Source of the DNA: Lachnospiraceae bacterium
GTDB lineage: Bacteria; Bacillota; Clostridia; Lachnospirales; Lachnospiraceae
Length of the DNA stretch: 64,000 nucleotides
Assembly: GCA_015057115.1 (NCBI GenBank)
Contig: SVEZ01000014.1
Location: 37,460-101,459, forward strand
Reading direction: 5' to 3'
Position numbers and translations under genes: made by a program. The notes beneath the pieces were generated by a model. The model was given only the letters and a program-made list of their open reading frames with translations, did no database searches and was not told where the DNA came from. Below are positions 49,144 through 60,530 of the stretch, one piece after another (within the stretch, counting starts at the first letter, position 1; every line of letters begins with the position of its first letter).

Positions 49144-50415
49144 TTACTCATGAATCATAATATCAATAATCTCTTCATTTGTCTGTTCCATTCCCTGCTT
49201 TGCAAGTCGACCAATACTCTTAATGGTTCCCTCCACGTTAGCGGATACCAGTCCGTCACCGCCGGAGAATACCAATCCTTTTTTCGCCATCTGATAGCCT
49301 AGAATTGCCGTATCAATAGCCTCTGCAATCTTCGCCGCACAGGAAGCCTTGGCACCGTCACAAACCATACCGGAAATAATGGCAATGGCATTTACTACGG
49401 TATTTCCCACTTCCTTCTCGCTGGCACCGCAAAGATAAGCGATACCCGCACCGGCTCCTGCTGCCGCACTAACGGCTCCGCAGTAAGCGGAAAGACGACC
49501 GATTCCGGTTTTCTGATGAATGGTTGTAAGGTTGGAAAGGGTAAGCGCGCGATACATCTGCTCCTCACTTACATCTAAGTCTCTGGCATAAATAATAACC
49601 GGAACAGAAGCGGTAATACCTTGATTTCCACTTCCGGAGTTAATAATAACCGGAAGCTCGCATCCGTTCATTCTGGCATCGGATCCCGCTGCCGCATAGG
49701 CTCTTGCCTTGGTTCTGGTACAATTATCGTCAAAGGATAAAAGTACTTTTCCGATGGTGGAACCGTAATCATTTTTAAGTCCCTCTTCCGCAATGGCCAT
49801 GTTGCATTTAATCTGAGGATCCAAAATCGGTTTCACATCTTCAATATCCACTGTATGAACAAACTCCCAGATATCCTTCATATTCAATAAAGAACGATCT
49901 GTCAGGTTCTGCTCGTTTTCTCCTTCCACCGGAGTGTCCATAATCACTTCCCCATTATGTTCCATGTGCACAATGTTGGTGTGGTAGTTTGCGATTCGCA
50001 CGCTGGCAGATTCTTTTCCCGCCCAAACGGTAATAACAATATCAAAGGTCAATCCGTTGTTAATGTGGGAAAGCTCCATTGGTGTTTTTTCCAAATATTC
50101 TTTGGTTGCGGCAATCTGCTCCGCGCTTACCTCAGACAATACCTCTAACTGCTTGTCTGCTTTTCCGGCAATGATTCCCGCAGCCACTGCCGCCGGAATT
50201 CCTTTCAAATGGCCGGTGTTGGGTACGTAAACCGATTTTACATTCTTAATAATACTTCCGCTGGCTTCGATTTCCACCTTTTCCGGTGTACACCCCAGCA
50301 ATTCTCTTGCCTTGGCCGCACCGTACGCTAATGCAATTGGCTCGGTACATCCCATGGCCGGTTTCAATTCTTCGGACAAAATGTCCAGATACGGTTGGTA
50401 ATAGGATTTTTTCAT
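49144..50415 (-). CDS. cyuA: L-cysteine desulfidase / UPF0597 family protein
   Basis: LKPAMGCTEPIALAYGAAKARELLG, SGSIIKNVKSVYVPNTGHLKGIPAA, GSGNQGITASVPVI. Confidence 0.85.
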   Translation of the reverse strand: MKKSYYQPYLDILSEELKPAMGCTEPIALAYGAAKARELLGCTPEKVEIEASGSIIKNVKSVYVPNTGHLKGIPAAVAAGIIAGKADKQLEVLSEVSAEQIAATKEYLEKTPMELSHINNGLTFDIVITVWAGKESASVRIANYHTNIVHMEHNGEVIMDTPVEGENEQNLTDRSLLNMKDIWEFVHTVDIEDVKPILDPQIKCNMAIAEEGLKNDYGSTIGKVLLSFDDNCTRTKARAYAAAGSDARMNGCELPVIINSGSGNQGITASVPVIIYARDLDVSEEQMYRALTLSNLTTIHQKTGIGRLSAYCGAVSAAAGAGAGIAYLCGASEKEVGNTVVNAIAIISGMVCDGAKASCAAKIAEAIDTAILGYQMAKKGLVFSGGDGLVSANVEGTIKSIGRLAKQGMEQTNEEIIDIMIHE

Positions 50416-50560
50416 AAGGACCTCTCTGTATTAAAAAATTTTTATTATTTTATCAAAAAACATTGAAAAGTTTTCATATATAATGTAACATAATAAAATG
50501 TAAATGCATAGATAAAAATTATTAAAATTACGTTAAACGAGGTATCAATAAAAATTAATC

Positions 50561-51463
50561 ATGGAAATACGAGAGATTAAAACTTTTTTACAGGCTGCGC
50601 AATCCGGAAGTTTCGTGAAAGCAGCCCAGAGTCTGGGATATTCCCAAGCTGCTGTCACCATCCAGATTAAGCATTTGGAGGAAGAACTGGGTACCGTTTT
50701 GTTTGACCGTATTGGCAAGCAGACCCAACTGACAGAAAGCGGACGCACATTTGAAGGGCGCGCCAAACGCATTTTACGAGAAATTGAAGAAGCCAAAGCC
50801 GAAATCGGCAACCAGGGAGAGATTAAAGGCGAGCTTCGCATCGGAACCATTGAATCCATCGGTGCCGTTTTAATGCCGGAGTTAATCACCAAGCTCCATC
50901 AGGATTATCCTCTTATAACTGTAGAGCTGGAATTGGATTCTCCGCCTAATCTTTTGGAACGGCTGAACAAGAATCAGTTAGACATTGTTTATCTGATGGA
51001 GAAACAGGTTCGGGATATGAACTTTGTAAAAGTTATGGAAATTCCGGAGGAAATTGTAGCGGTTACCAATGCAGCTCACCCTCTTGCAAACAGGGATTCT
51101 TTAAGCTTGGACGAGATTTTATCCCAGCATGTAATTTTAACGGAAAAGGGTGCAAGCTACCGTGAAGCCTTAGAGCAGTTTCTGTTAGAGCGGGGTCAGG
51201 AGGTAAATCCTTTCCTGACAATCGGAAGCACCGAATTCATCATCCGCTATTTAAAAGGCAAAGAAGCCTTTTCCTTCCTGCCTATGTTCACCATTCGCAA
51301 AGAAGTTGCGGAAGGCTTCTTAAAGCCTATTGAGGTCGAAGACTTCCCGGCAGGCAACTCACCGTTGACCATGTATCGCCAGCTTTTGTACCGCAAAGAC
51401 AAATGGGTTAATCCGCAAATGCAGGCGTTTATCGATATTGTAAAAAAAGGGACAGCCAAATAA
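50561..51463 (+). CDS. LysR family transcriptional regulator
   Basis: N-terminal HTH MEIREIKTFLQAAQSGSFVKAAQSLGYSQAAVTIQIKHLEEELGTVLFDRIGKQTQLTESG. Confidence 0.92.
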   Translation: MEIREIKTFLQAAQSGSFVKAAQSLGYSQAAVTIQIKHLEEELGTVLFDRIGKQTQLTESGRTFEGRAKRILREIEEAKAEIGNQGEIKGELRIGTIESIGAVLMPELITKLHQDYPLITVELELDSPPNLLERLNKNQLDIVYLMEKQVRDMNFVKVMEIPEEIVAVTNAAHPLANRDSLSLDEILSQHVILTEKGASYREALEQFLLERGQEVNPFLTIGSTEFIIRYLKGKEAFSFLPMFTIRKEVAEGFLKPIEVEDFPAGNSPLTMYRQLLYRKDKWVNPQMQAFIDIVKKGTAK

Positions 51464-51472
51464 GGCTGTCCT
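51448..51472. terminator. Terminator hairpin between convergent genes
   Basis: AAGGGACAGCC...GGCTGTCCTT overlapping the LysR stop codon. Confidence 0.7.
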
Positions 51473-51483
51473 TCTTATTTACA

Positions 51484-53829
51484 TTAAATTATCAGATTCA
51501 ACAAAAAGCATACCACCCAGGCTACCGCACACTGCATGAATACCACCAGGGCCGCCCATTTTCTACCCAACTCTCGTTTTACAGCCGCTACTGCTGCCAC
51601 ACAAGGAGTATATAAAAGGGTAAACATCAGGAAGATAAAAGCGCTTCCGGTGGTGAACAGTCTTCCGATTCCACCTTCCCCCGCCAGAATTGTCAGGGTA
51701 CTGACCACACTTTCTTTTGCCATGAAACCGGTAATCAAAGCAGTGGTCATCTTCCAGTTTCCAAGTCCTAAGGGTGCAAAAATCGGCACCAGCACATTTC
51801 CGATCCAAACCAGAATACTCTTGGAAGAATCCGTCACCACATTCAGGTGCATATCAAAATTCTGTAAAAACCAAATTACGATGGTTGCCAGGAAAATAAT
51901 AGTAAAAGCTTTTCTGGCAAAATCCTTGGCTTTATCAAGAATCAACCGACCCACACTTTTGGCTCCCGGAATCCGGTAGTTGGGAAGTTCCATAACAAAG
52001 GGCACCGGCTCTCCTTTAAAGCCCAGCTTATCCAGCAAAACTCCGTAAACCGTTCCCACAATAATTCCACTAAAATACAATACCGCCATAATCAGTGCCG
52101 CCTGATTAGGGAAAAATGCTGCGGTAAAGAAACCGTAAATCGGCAATTTTGCCGAGCAACTCATAAACGGTGTCAGCATAACTGTCATCTTACGATCCCG
52201 CTCCGACGGCAGGGTTCGTGTTGCCATAATCGCCGGCACGGAACATCCGAAACCAATAATCATAGGCACAAAGCTTCGTCCCGACAGACCGATTCGGCGA
52301 AGCAGCTTATCCATTACAAAGGCCACTCTGGCCATATATCCGCTGTCCTCTAACAGTGACAGGAAGAAAAACAAGGTTACAATGGTGGGCAAAAAGCTTA
52401 ACACACTACCCACACCTTCGCAAATACCGTCTATAATCAGGGAATGCAAAACACCGTGAACATTGATGGCCGTCAGCAGCTTGTCCAATTCCCCAATGGC
52501 AAAACCGATGCCTTCCTCAAACCAGTCGGAAAGCCATTTTCCGATTAAGCCGAAGGTCATGGTGAAAATCAACGCCATAATTCCCACAAAAACCGGAATG
52601 GCCGTATATTTTCCCGTAAGAATCCGGTCGATTTTCTGACTGCGAATATGTTCCTTGCTTTCATGGGGTTTGATTACCGCCTGATTACAAATTTTATAAA
52701 TAAAGGTGTAACGCATATTGGCAAGAGCCGCCTGCCTATCCATATTACCCTCGGATTCCATCTGGGAAATGATGTGCTCTAAGGCGTCCCGCTCGTTGGC
52801 ACTTAAGCCCAACTGGGTCAGCACCATCTGATCCCCCTCCACCAGCTTGCTGGCTGCAAATCGCACCGGAATTCCCGCATCCTTTGCATGGTCCTCAATT
52901 AAATGCATAATGGAGTGAATTGCTCGATGGAGGGCTCCCCCATCCTCACCGTTACTGTCGCAAAAATCCTGCCGACTTGGCTTTTCCTCATACCGGGCCA
53001 CGTGCATGGCATGTTTGATTAACTCATCAATACCTTCATTCTTCACTGCGGAAATCGGTACAACCGGTATCCCCAGACTATGCTCTAAAAGGTTTACATC
53101 TATGGTGCCGCCGTTATCCCGCACCTCATCCATCATATTCAACGCAAGTACCATGGGAATTCCCAGTTCAATCAACTGCATGGTAAGGTATAAATTTCGC
53201 TCAATATTGGTGGCATCCACGATATTGATAATACCGTTGGGATGGTCTCTTAACAAAAATTCCCGGCTTACGATTTCCTCACTGGTGTAAGGTGACAGGG
53301 AATAAATACCCGGTAAGTCTGTCACCGTAGTATTTTCCTGCTTACGAATGGGGCCGTCCTTTCGGTCAACGGTTACTCCCGGGAAGTTACCCACATGCTG
53401 GTTCGCCCCTGTAAGCTGGTTAAAAAGTGTAGTCTTTCCACAGTTCTGATTACCTGCCAATCCAAAAAGCAATGGCTTCGTCCGGTCAACCTTCACAGTC
53501 TCCTCTTCTTTTTTATGGAAGATTCCCATTTCACCAAGTCCCGGATGAGGCACTGTCTGTCTCTGGGAAAAAGCTTCTTCCGGCGTTTTTTCATCCAGTA
53601 AGGTTACCTGAATCTGATCCCCTTCCTGAAGCCTAAGTGTCAGGGAGTATCCCCAAATCCGATATTCCACCGGATCCCCCATGGGCGCCGCTTTTCCGAA
53701 GGTGATATTCACTCCGGGTATCAGTCCCATGTCCAAAAAATGCTGGCGCAGCGCCCCGGTTCCGCCTACGAACTCAATCCGGGCGGTCTGTCCCGCTTTT
53801 AGTTCTGATAATTTCATTGTCTGTCCCAT
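51484..53829 (-). CDS. feoB: Ferrous iron transport protein, FeoA-FeoB fusion
   Basis: N-terminal FeoA-like MKLSELKAGQTARIEFVGGTGALRQHFLDMGLIPG; G1 GNQNCGKTTLFNQLTG; GTVTDLPGIYSLSPYTSEE; Gate motifs. Probable start at 53817. Confidence 0.93.
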   Translation of the reverse strand: MGQTMKLSELKAGQTARIEFVGGTGALRQHFLDMGLIPGVNITFGKAAPMGDPVEYRIWGYSLTLRLQEGDQIQVTLLDEKTPEEAFSQRQTVPHPGLGEMGIFHKKEEETVKVDRTKPLLFGLAGNQNCGKTTLFNQLTGANQHVGNFPGVTVDRKDGPIRKQENTTVTDLPGIYSLSPYTSEEIVSREFLLRDHPNGIINIVDATNIERNLYLTMQLIELGIPMVLALNMMDEVRDNGGTIDVNLLEHSLGIPVVPISAVKNEGIDELIKHAMHVARYEEKPSRQDFCDSNGEDGGALHRAIHSIMHLIEDHAKDAGIPVRFAASKLVEGDQMVLTQLGLSANERDALEHIISQMESEGNMDRQAALANMRYTFIYKICNQAVIKPHESKEHIRSQKIDRILTGKYTAIPVFVGIMALIFTMTFGLIGKWLSDWFEEGIGFAIGELDKLLTAINVHGVLHSLIIDGICEGVGSVLSFLPTIVTLFFFLSLLEDSGYMARVAFVMDKLLRRIGLSGRSFVPMIIGFGCSVPAIMATRTLPSERDRKMTVMLTPFMSCSAKLPIYGFFTAAFFPNQAALIMAVLYFSGIIVGTVYGVLLDKLGFKGEPVPFVMELPNYRIPGAKSVGRLILDKAKDFARKAFTIIFLATIVIWFLQNFDMHLNVVTDSSKSILVWIGNVLVPIFAPLGLGNWKMTTALITGFMAKESVVSTLTILAGEGGIGRLFTTGSAFIFLMFTLLYTPCVAAVAAVKRELGRKWAALVVFMQCAVAWVVCFLLNLII

Positions 53830-54027
53830 ATCCTTTATCTTTTGATTTTTCTACTAGTATTATACACGCTTTTGTTCTAGTCGTCATCCCCTAGTTAGTT
53901 ATATTTAACTTTTTTCATTCAAGTCTACCCTCTTTCATCAAGAAACTGATTGACTTTTTTTAGTTTCTGTTCTAGTATGAGATTAGAAGAATAGAGAAAA
54001 ATGTTTTGCACGTGGGGAGAGTATACT

Positions 54028-55311
54028 ATGCAAACACTTACTGAAATCCGGCGTAAGCTTTTAGCCGGTGACTATGATAAAAAGCTTTTGGAACTTTACT
54101 TTGAGCCGGAGCTTTTAACCTATCAGCGCCATCGTTATCATCAGGCGCTGACCGAATTTGAAAAAAACTTCGGGGATGGACCGGCCTGTGTTTACAGTGC
54201 TCCCGGCCGAACTGAAATTGGGGGAAATCACACAGATCACCAGCATGGTCAGGTGCTGGCGGCTTCTATTCACTTGGACGCCATTGCGGTGGTGCGTCCT
54301 ATTAGCGAGCCCACAATTCGTCTGTTATCCGACGGCTTTGATTTGTTGACCGTATCCCTTTCTGATAACTTCCCTATTTCGGAAGCTGATTTCGGAACCA
54401 CCAAATCCCTAATCCGGGGTGTATGCCGGGGATTTGTAAATAATGGTTTTTCCGTCGGTGGATTTGAGGCCTATGTAACCAGCGACGTACTAATCGGTGC
54501 AGGATTATCCTCCTCTGCCGCCTTTGAAACCTTATTGGGAACCATTTTGTCTTCTTTGTATAACGAGGAGAAAGTGGATGCCATCACCATCGCCAAAATC
54601 GGACAGTACGCAGAAAACGCATATTTTGGCAAACCCTGCGGACTAATGGATCAAATGGCCTGCTCCGTAGGAAATCTGGTGCACATTGATTTTGCAAATC
54701 CTGATGCTCCTATAGTTAATCGAGTAGATGTGGATTTTGATAAAAGCGGATATACCCTTTGTATCACTGACACCAAGGGTTCCCACGCTAATCTGACACC
54801 GGATTATGCCGCCATTCCGGCAGAAATGAAAGCGGCGGCAACGGTTTTGGGAAAAGAATTTCTGGGGCAGGTAAGCCTTATGGATGTTTACGCCAATTTA
54901 ACTGCCATCCGGGAAAAAGCCGGGGATCGCGCAGCCTTACGTGCCATCCATTTTGTAGAAGAAAATAAGCGGGTGCCTTTGGAAGCAGAGGCCCTTCGCC
55001 GTAAGGATATGCCTGCATTTTTGAACCTCATAAAGGCATCCGGCAATTCCTCTTACAAATATCTGCAAAATGTCTACTCCACACAGGACGTTTCAACCCA
55101 AAATGTCTCTCTGGCTCTGGCCTTAAGCGAACATCTCCTTTCCGGAGAGGGCGCTGACAGAGTTCACGGAGGCGGTTTTGCAGGAACCATGGAAGCCTTT
55201 GTTCCAAATGAAAAAGTTTCAGCATACCGCACTGGCATGGATGAACTTTTTGGCAAAGATGCCTGTAAAGTTCTGCACATCCGCAAGTGCGGCGGCGTAT
55301 CTGTTATGTAG
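54028..55311 (+). CDS. galK: Galactokinase
   Basis: CVYSAPGRTEIGGNHTDHQHGQVLAASI; GAGLSSSAAFETLLG; internal start 54028 (GGGGAGAGTATACT upstream). Confidence 0.93.
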   Translation: MQTLTEIRRKLLAGDYDKKLLELYFEPELLTYQRHRYHQALTEFEKNFGDGPACVYSAPGRTEIGGNHTDHQHGQVLAASIHLDAIAVVRPISEPTIRLLSDGFDLLTVSLSDNFPISEADFGTTKSLIRGVCRGFVNNGFSVGGFEAYVTSDVLIGAGLSSSAAFETLLGTILSSLYNEEKVDAITIAKIGQYAENAYFGKPCGLMDQMACSVGNLVHIDFANPDAPIVNRVDVDFDKSGYTLCITDTKGSHANLTPDYAAIPAEMKAAATVLGKEFLGQVSLMDVYANLTAIREKAGDRAALRAIHFVEENKRVPLEAEALRRKDMPAFLNLIKASGNSSYKYLQNVYSTQDVSTQNVSLALALSEHLLSGEGADRVHGGGFAGTMEAFVPNEKVSAYRTGMDELFGKDACKVLHIRKCGGVSVM

Positions 55312-55343
55312 TATATAATCATTTTACAACAAGGAGGTTTACA

Positions 55344-56345
55344 ATGAAAAGTATTTTAGTTCTTGGCGGTGCCGGCTATATCGGCTCCCACACGGTTTAT
55401 GCCTTAATCGAAGCCGGAAAAAAAGTGGTTGTAATTGACAATCTGGAAACCGGTTTCAAGCAGGCTGTTCATCCGGATGCTACTTTTTACGAAGGAGACA
55501 TCCGCAATCGTAGTTTTCTGGATGAAGTTTTTGAAAGAGAAGAAATCGAAGGCGTCATTCATTTCGCTGCCAATTCACAGGTAGGCGAAAGCATGACCAA
55601 TCCTTTAAAGTATTATAACAACAATCTTTGTGGCACCGAAGTTTTACTGGAATCCATGGTTGCCCACGGCATCAACAAAATTGTTTTTTCCTCTACCGCA
55701 GCCACCTACGGTGAACCGGAAAGCATTCCTATTCTGGAAAGCGACCCGACTCATCCAACCAACTGCTACGGGGAAACCAAGCTTTCCATGGAAAAAATGA
55801 TGCACTGGACATCTGTTGCCCACGACCTGCGCTATGTAGCTCTGCGCTACTTCAACGCCTGCGGCGCTCATCCAAACGGCAAAATCGGTGAGGCTCACAA
55901 TCCGGAGACCCATCTGATTCCATTAATACTTCAGGTTCCAAACGAAAAACGGGGACACATCTCCATTTTCGGTGGTGACTACGATACCAAAGACGGCACT
56001 TGTGTTCGTGACTACATCCACGTGAACGACCTTGCACAGGCCCATATCCTTGCCATGGAATATCTGGTAAACGGCGGCGAAAGCAACACCTTCAATCTCG
56101 GTAACGGTGTGGGTTTTACGGTAAAAGAGGTAATCGAAACTGCCCGCAAAGTAACCGGTCACCCCATTCCCGCCAAGGTAGAACCCCGTCGGGCAGGCGA
56201 CCCCTCCACCCTTATTGCTTCTTCTGACAAAGCAAAAGAGGTACTGAAGTGGAAGCCGCAGATGGATAGTTTGGAGACGATTATTGAGACAGCATGGAAA
56301 TGGCACAAAAATCATCCGGATGGGTACGATAATCGGACAATGTAA
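55344..56345 (+). CDS. galE: UDP-glucose 4-epimerase
   Basis: MKSILVLGGAGYIGSHTVYALIEAGKKVVVIDNLETG; FSSTAATYGEP; start 55344 with AAGGAGGTTTACA. Confidence 0.95.
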   Translation: MKSILVLGGAGYIGSHTVYALIEAGKKVVVIDNLETGFKQAVHPDATFYEGDIRNRSFLDEVFEREEIEGVIHFAANSQVGESMTNPLKYYNNNLCGTEVLLESMVAHGINKIVFSSTAATYGEPESIPILESDPTHPTNCYGETKLSMEKMMHWTSVAHDLRYVALRYFNACGAHPNGKIGEAHNPETHLIPLILQVPNEKRGHISIFGGDYDTKDGTCVRDYIHVNDLAQAHILAMEYLVNGGESNTFNLGNGVGFTVKEVIETARKVTGHPIPAKVEPRRAGDPSTLIASSDKAKEVLKWKPQMDSLETIIETAWKWHKNHPDGYDNRTM

Positions 56346-56360
56346 AATCACATAAACACG

Positions 56361-56485
56361 CAGCAGGATAATTTCAATGCGGAGACGTTCTCACTCCGCC
56401 TTCAGCGTAGCGGCACATAAGGCGCCGTAAACGGTGCCAAAGTGCCGACGCCTCAGGAGGCTCCGCGTTTGAATTTATCCTGCTG
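56361..56485. repeat. Structured intergenic inverted-repeat element D
   Basis: Arms CAGCAGGATAA (56361-56371) / TTATCCTGCTG (56475-56485); core CGGCACATAA (56411-56420) / CAAAGTGCCG (56438-56447); followed by CTTTTTT. Confidence 0.85.
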
Positions 56486-56606
56486 CTTTTTTATATTCTC
56501 TCACTTCTTCGATTATCGTGCCCACCCTTGAAAAGCTTTGCCTCTCGGTTGCCCCAGGGTAAAAAATACACCCCTATCTACGCTTTTACCCAAAATGCGA
56601 TTCACA

Positions 56607-58322
56607 CTAATTCACTTTGAATTTACCTACAGCATCTCCCAATTCATCAGAAATATGGGTTGCTTTCTCCGCCTCGGTGTTAATTCCGCTGATGTTTCCG
56701 GATACACCGGATGCTTTGTCTGCTGCTGCCGTAATGGCATCGGTTGATACGCGAACGGAATCATTTACCGCATTGGTATGATGCTTGATTTCATCGATGT
56801 CCCGCTGTACGTTGGTACTCATTTCCGCAAACTTCGTCATAATATCATCTACATGTTCTGCGCTTTCCCGATACTTCTCACTGGTTTCAACCAGTCGATC
56901 ATAGCTTTGCAGCACATTGGTGTCGATAAATTCCATCATTCGTTTTGCTTCTTCTGCAAGATCCTGCACCGCCTGAATTACTTCGGCTGAAACGCGTTGG
57001 ATTTCTCCGGCTGCGCCGGCTGAATCCGTTGCCAATGTTCCGATTTCTGTAGCAACAACTGCAAATCCGCGTCCCGCATCACCGGCTCTTGCCGCCTCAA
57101 TGCTGGCATTTAATGCAAGCAAATTGGTCTGACTCGCAATACTTAAAATATTTTCCGTCAAGGCATTGATTTGTTTTACGGCTTCGCTTCGATCCAACTT
57201 CTCCTGGATAGCATCCTGCATAGCTTTTACGCTGACACGAGCGTTTTCCTGAGCTCTCATAGCTTCATCACCGGTGTCCTGCGCCTGCTTACGAATACCG
57301 TGTGCGTAATCGGAACCATCATGTACTTCCGCAACAATGCCTCCGAAGACCTCATTGATACCGCCTACCAGACTATAGATTTCTTCCATAGCTTCCTGGG
57401 TATTAATCATGGATGCCGACAACTCTTCCAAAGTCGCTCCCACAGTACTGGTATCATCCCCGGCCTCTTCCAATCTTCCGAAAATGGCATTGGTGGCTTC
57501 CTCTAAGGAACCGGCGCCGTTGATAATACTAATCATAACCTCTCTGATATAGGCTACCAGCTTGTTGATGTTTTCTCCGATAACTTCGAATTCATCACCG
57601 CTGTGAATTTCAATCTTCTTGGTAAGGTCACCGCCACCTCCGGCAAGCTCCTCAACCTTATTGTTCAATGTTTTAAATCCCTTTGCCAATCTGCGGCTAA
57701 TCAGGATAAGGAGGAAAATTCCAAGGATAAAGGCGGCTCCGCAAATGGAAACAACCATAATCAAAATGTTACGGGACTGCTCCTGTACCCAGGCAAAACT
57801 GGTATCCACACAGATAAGTCCTGCCATATTGGAACCATTATAAACCGGTGCATATGCGGTGTAATGGGTACCCCAATCATCGGTGTAAGGTTCATCATCC
57901 GCCGCCGGCTTTCCCGTATTGATTGCCTCGGCAATACCGCCTTCAATGGCCGCAAATTCATCGCCGTTCTCAGCCTGCATGTCCGTTGCCGTGTCGACAG
58001 AATATACCATTTCTCCATCTTTTTCCTTAATGGAATACACATACTCCGCACCGCTGTTATCACGGAAAACTGCTAACTGATCATAAATCTTCTTATAGTT
58101 CTCACTGTCCATATCCCCGAACTGAATCGCATCAAAAGCGGCTCCGTCAATATTTGCCGCAACAGCCCCTGCCATGTTGGCAATATTTTCTCTCATCTGG
58201 GATATTAACAACGCCCTGGATTTCTTATAGAACACAGCTCCTGTAATAACATCCGTAATCAGTAAAAGCACTGCAACATAAATAAGTATCCTTATGGACA
58301 TGGATATTCGTCGTACCTTCAT
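56607..58322 (-). CDS. Methyl-accepting chemotaxis protein
   Basis: TM - periplasmic sensor - HAMP - signalling hairpin [40 protein letters not shown]. Confidence 0.93.
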   Translation of the reverse strand: MKVRRISMSIRILIYVAVLLLITDVITGAVFYKKSRALLISQMRENIANMAGAVAANIDGAAFDAIQFGDMDSENYKKIYDQLAVFRDNSGAEYVYSIKEKDGEMVYSVDTATDMQAENGDEFAAIEGGIAEAINTGKPAADDEPYTDDWGTHYTAYAPVYNGSNMAGLICVDTSFAWVQEQSRNILIMVVSICGAAFILGIFLLILISRRLAKGFKTLNNKVEELAGGGGDLTKKIEIHSGDEFEVIGENINKLVAYIREVMISIINGAGSLEEATNAIFGRLEEAGDDTSTVGATLEELSASMINTQEAMEEIYSLVGGINEVFGGIVAEVHDGSDYAHGIRKQAQDTGDEAMRAQENARVSVKAMQDAIQEKLDRSEAVKQINALTENILSIASQTNLLALNASIEAARAGDAGRGFAVVATEIGTLATDSAGAAGEIQRVSAEVIQAVQDLAEEAKRMMEFIDTNVLQSYDRLVETSEKYRESAEHVDDIMTKFAEMSTNVQRDIDEIKHHTNAVNDSVRVSTDAITAAADKASGVSGNISGINTEAEKATHISDELGDAVGKFKVN

Positions 58323-58372
58323 AGCGTAACCTCCTGCTCCTTTTTTAAAACGTCCTATTCTCTAAAAGGGGA

Positions 58373-60400
58373 TTACTCCACCTTAAAGCCTCTTAATCTC
58401 TCTGACAACAGGTCTGCGGTATCCGCAATACTTTCTGCTTCGTTTGCCACGTTCTCACTGTTATCCGATACATTGCCTGCAAGTTCGGCCAAATTCTCTG
58501 CCGTAGCCAGAATTTCTTCTGTACTTGCTGACTGCTGTTCCGTAATGGCCGCTACGGAAGTGGCTACTTCGTCAACCGCCTTCACGTCCTCAACCATATC
58601 CTGAACAAGGGTGCTTGTTTCATTAATATTATTGTAAATAAGGTCAAATGCTTCGCTAACTTCTTCTACCAGTTTCACACTTTCCTGAATGCGGGTTACG
58701 CTGTCTCTTGTCTGCTTAACAGTATTGTTAACCTGATCGTTGATTGCGGTAGTAATCTGAGAAATCTCTGCAACCGCAGAAGTACTGTTATCTGCCAGGT
58801 CTCTTACTTCACCGGCTACAACCGCAAAACCTTTACCGGCCTCACCGGCTCTGGCTGCCTCAATAGCTGCATTTAAGGAAAGCAGGTTGGTCTGGGATGC
58901 AATACCACCGATAATCTCTACGAATTTCGCAATTTCTGCGGTGGAATCGCCTACCTGGGTAACCACGGTTTCCAAAGAACTTACTGCCTCTGCGATTTCG
59001 CCCATAGCCACCTGAATCTTGTCCATACCACGTTTTCCTTCAGCGGTACTTGCTACGGTCTCTTCCATCTTCTGGCTCGCGTTTTTACCTTTGTTGCCGG
59101 TTTCTGCTACAGTCTGTGCCAACGCAGTTGCATTATTTGCAACTTCTGAAATAGAGGTTACCAGTTCTTCCACAGTCTGGTTCAATTCCTTCATGGACTG
59201 GGACTGTGACTGTGCTGAACTCTTTAATTCGCCGGATACATTCGAACTGGAATCCGCCTGTCCTGCCAACTTGGTGGACACACCGCCGATTTCGGTAAAA
59301 ATGTCTCGCATGGATTCTACCAGGCCATCCAACTGATTGCCCATAAAGCCAATCTCGTCGGTTCCTTTAGCCTCAATTTTGACGGTAAAATCGCCATCTG
59401 CCATTCTATGAATATTCTCGCTTAACTTCTGAATCGGTTTGGTAATGCGGGTAACGAGAATGATAATGACTGCTGCTACCAAAATCAACGCTACCAGCAC
59501 AGATATCACTGCCATGGTTCTAAGTTCTGTAGCCGTCTTGCTGATGTCTTTTTCCGGTGCTACTGCCAACAAAACCCAGTCTACCTTTTCCATCTTCTGG
59601 GCAGATACAACATAATTCTTTCCTCCGGCTTTCAGAGTATGAATCTTCTGATCTGCTGCCTTTGCCACATCAGCAGCCTGACCGATTGCGCTGTCTTTTC
59701 CCAGCTCTGCAAGCGTTTTTCCTAATACAGCATCATCCTTGGATGCCAATACAGTAGGTTCATCACCTGCCAGATTCACAAGATAACACTCACCGTTTTC
59801 CAACACCTTATATTCCTTCACATAGTTGGAAATGTCATCCAGGAAAACATCCATTGCCACAACCGCATTATCATCTCCGCGATAGGCAAGCTTGGCAGAT
59901 GCACTGACACAAAGCTGTCCGCTATCCGAATCAATATACGCCTCGCCAAAGGTCATGGTGGACTGTGTCACACCGGTCTGATACCATCCTCTTTCCGCCG
60001 GCACATACCCGGGATCCGGAGTCCAGGTTATGTCAATATATTTTCCATTCTTATCTCCTACATAAATACCGGATGGCATCATAGGGTCCACCGTCATGGC
60101 ATATTCCATATAATGCTCAATGTCCTCATCGGTTCCCTGCATATTTTCCAATGTACCGTGAAAAACTTCGCCCTCTGCCAATACCCGGTCTACTACTGCC
60201 TGCAGCTGGCCTGCGTATTTGCTGCCCTGATCCTCCATAAGTGCATAGGTTCTGTCTTTCACTGTATTCTGAGAACGTGCTATAATCGCTGCCATAACCA
60301 CAATAAACACAATTCCCACAATCGGCACAAGTGTCATTACCAGCTTCTTTCGAATGCTGAATTTCACCCGATTCGTAGTTTTTTTCGTCTTTTCCTTCAT
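58373..60400 (-). CDS. Methyl-accepting chemotaxis protein with Cache-type sensor
   Basis: [44 protein letters not shown]; Cache-like extracellular domain; start 60400 after GGGAGGAAG. Confidence 0.93.
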   Translation of the reverse strand: MKEKTKKTTNRVKFSIRKKLVMTLVPIVGIVFIVVMAAIIARSQNTVKDRTYALMEDQGSKYAGQLQAVVDRVLAEGEVFHGTLENMQGTDEDIEHYMEYAMTVDPMMPSGIYVGDKNGKYIDITWTPDPGYVPAERGWYQTGVTQSTMTFGEAYIDSDSGQLCVSASAKLAYRGDDNAVVAMDVFLDDISNYVKEYKVLENGECYLVNLAGDEPTVLASKDDAVLGKTLAELGKDSAIGQAADVAKAADQKIHTLKAGGKNYVVSAQKMEKVDWVLLAVAPEKDISKTATELRTMAVISVLVALILVAAVIIILVTRITKPIQKLSENIHRMADGDFTVKIEAKGTDEIGFMGNQLDGLVESMRDIFTEIGGVSTKLAGQADSSSNVSGELKSSAQSQSQSMKELNQTVEELVTSISEVANNATALAQTVAETGNKGKNASQKMEETVASTAEGKRGMDKIQVAMGEIAEAVSSLETVVTQVGDSTAEIAKFVEIIGGIASQTNLLSLNAAIEAARAGEAGKGFAVVAGEVRDLADNSTSAVAEISQITTAINDQVNNTVKQTRDSVTRIQESVKLVEEVSEAFDLIYNNINETSTLVQDMVEDVKAVDEVATSVAAITEQQSASTEEILATAENLAELAGNVSDNSENVANEAESIADTADLLSERLRGFKVE

Positions 60401-60530
60401 ATGAATCTTCCTCCCTGTAGGCATTTGCCGCCTGCTAATTCTCTAATAAAAATTTTACCCTAAACCTATGTTTTTTGTGTTAAAAAAATCTGTATTTTCC
60501 GTACAATCCCGAAAAATACAGATTTTTCTG

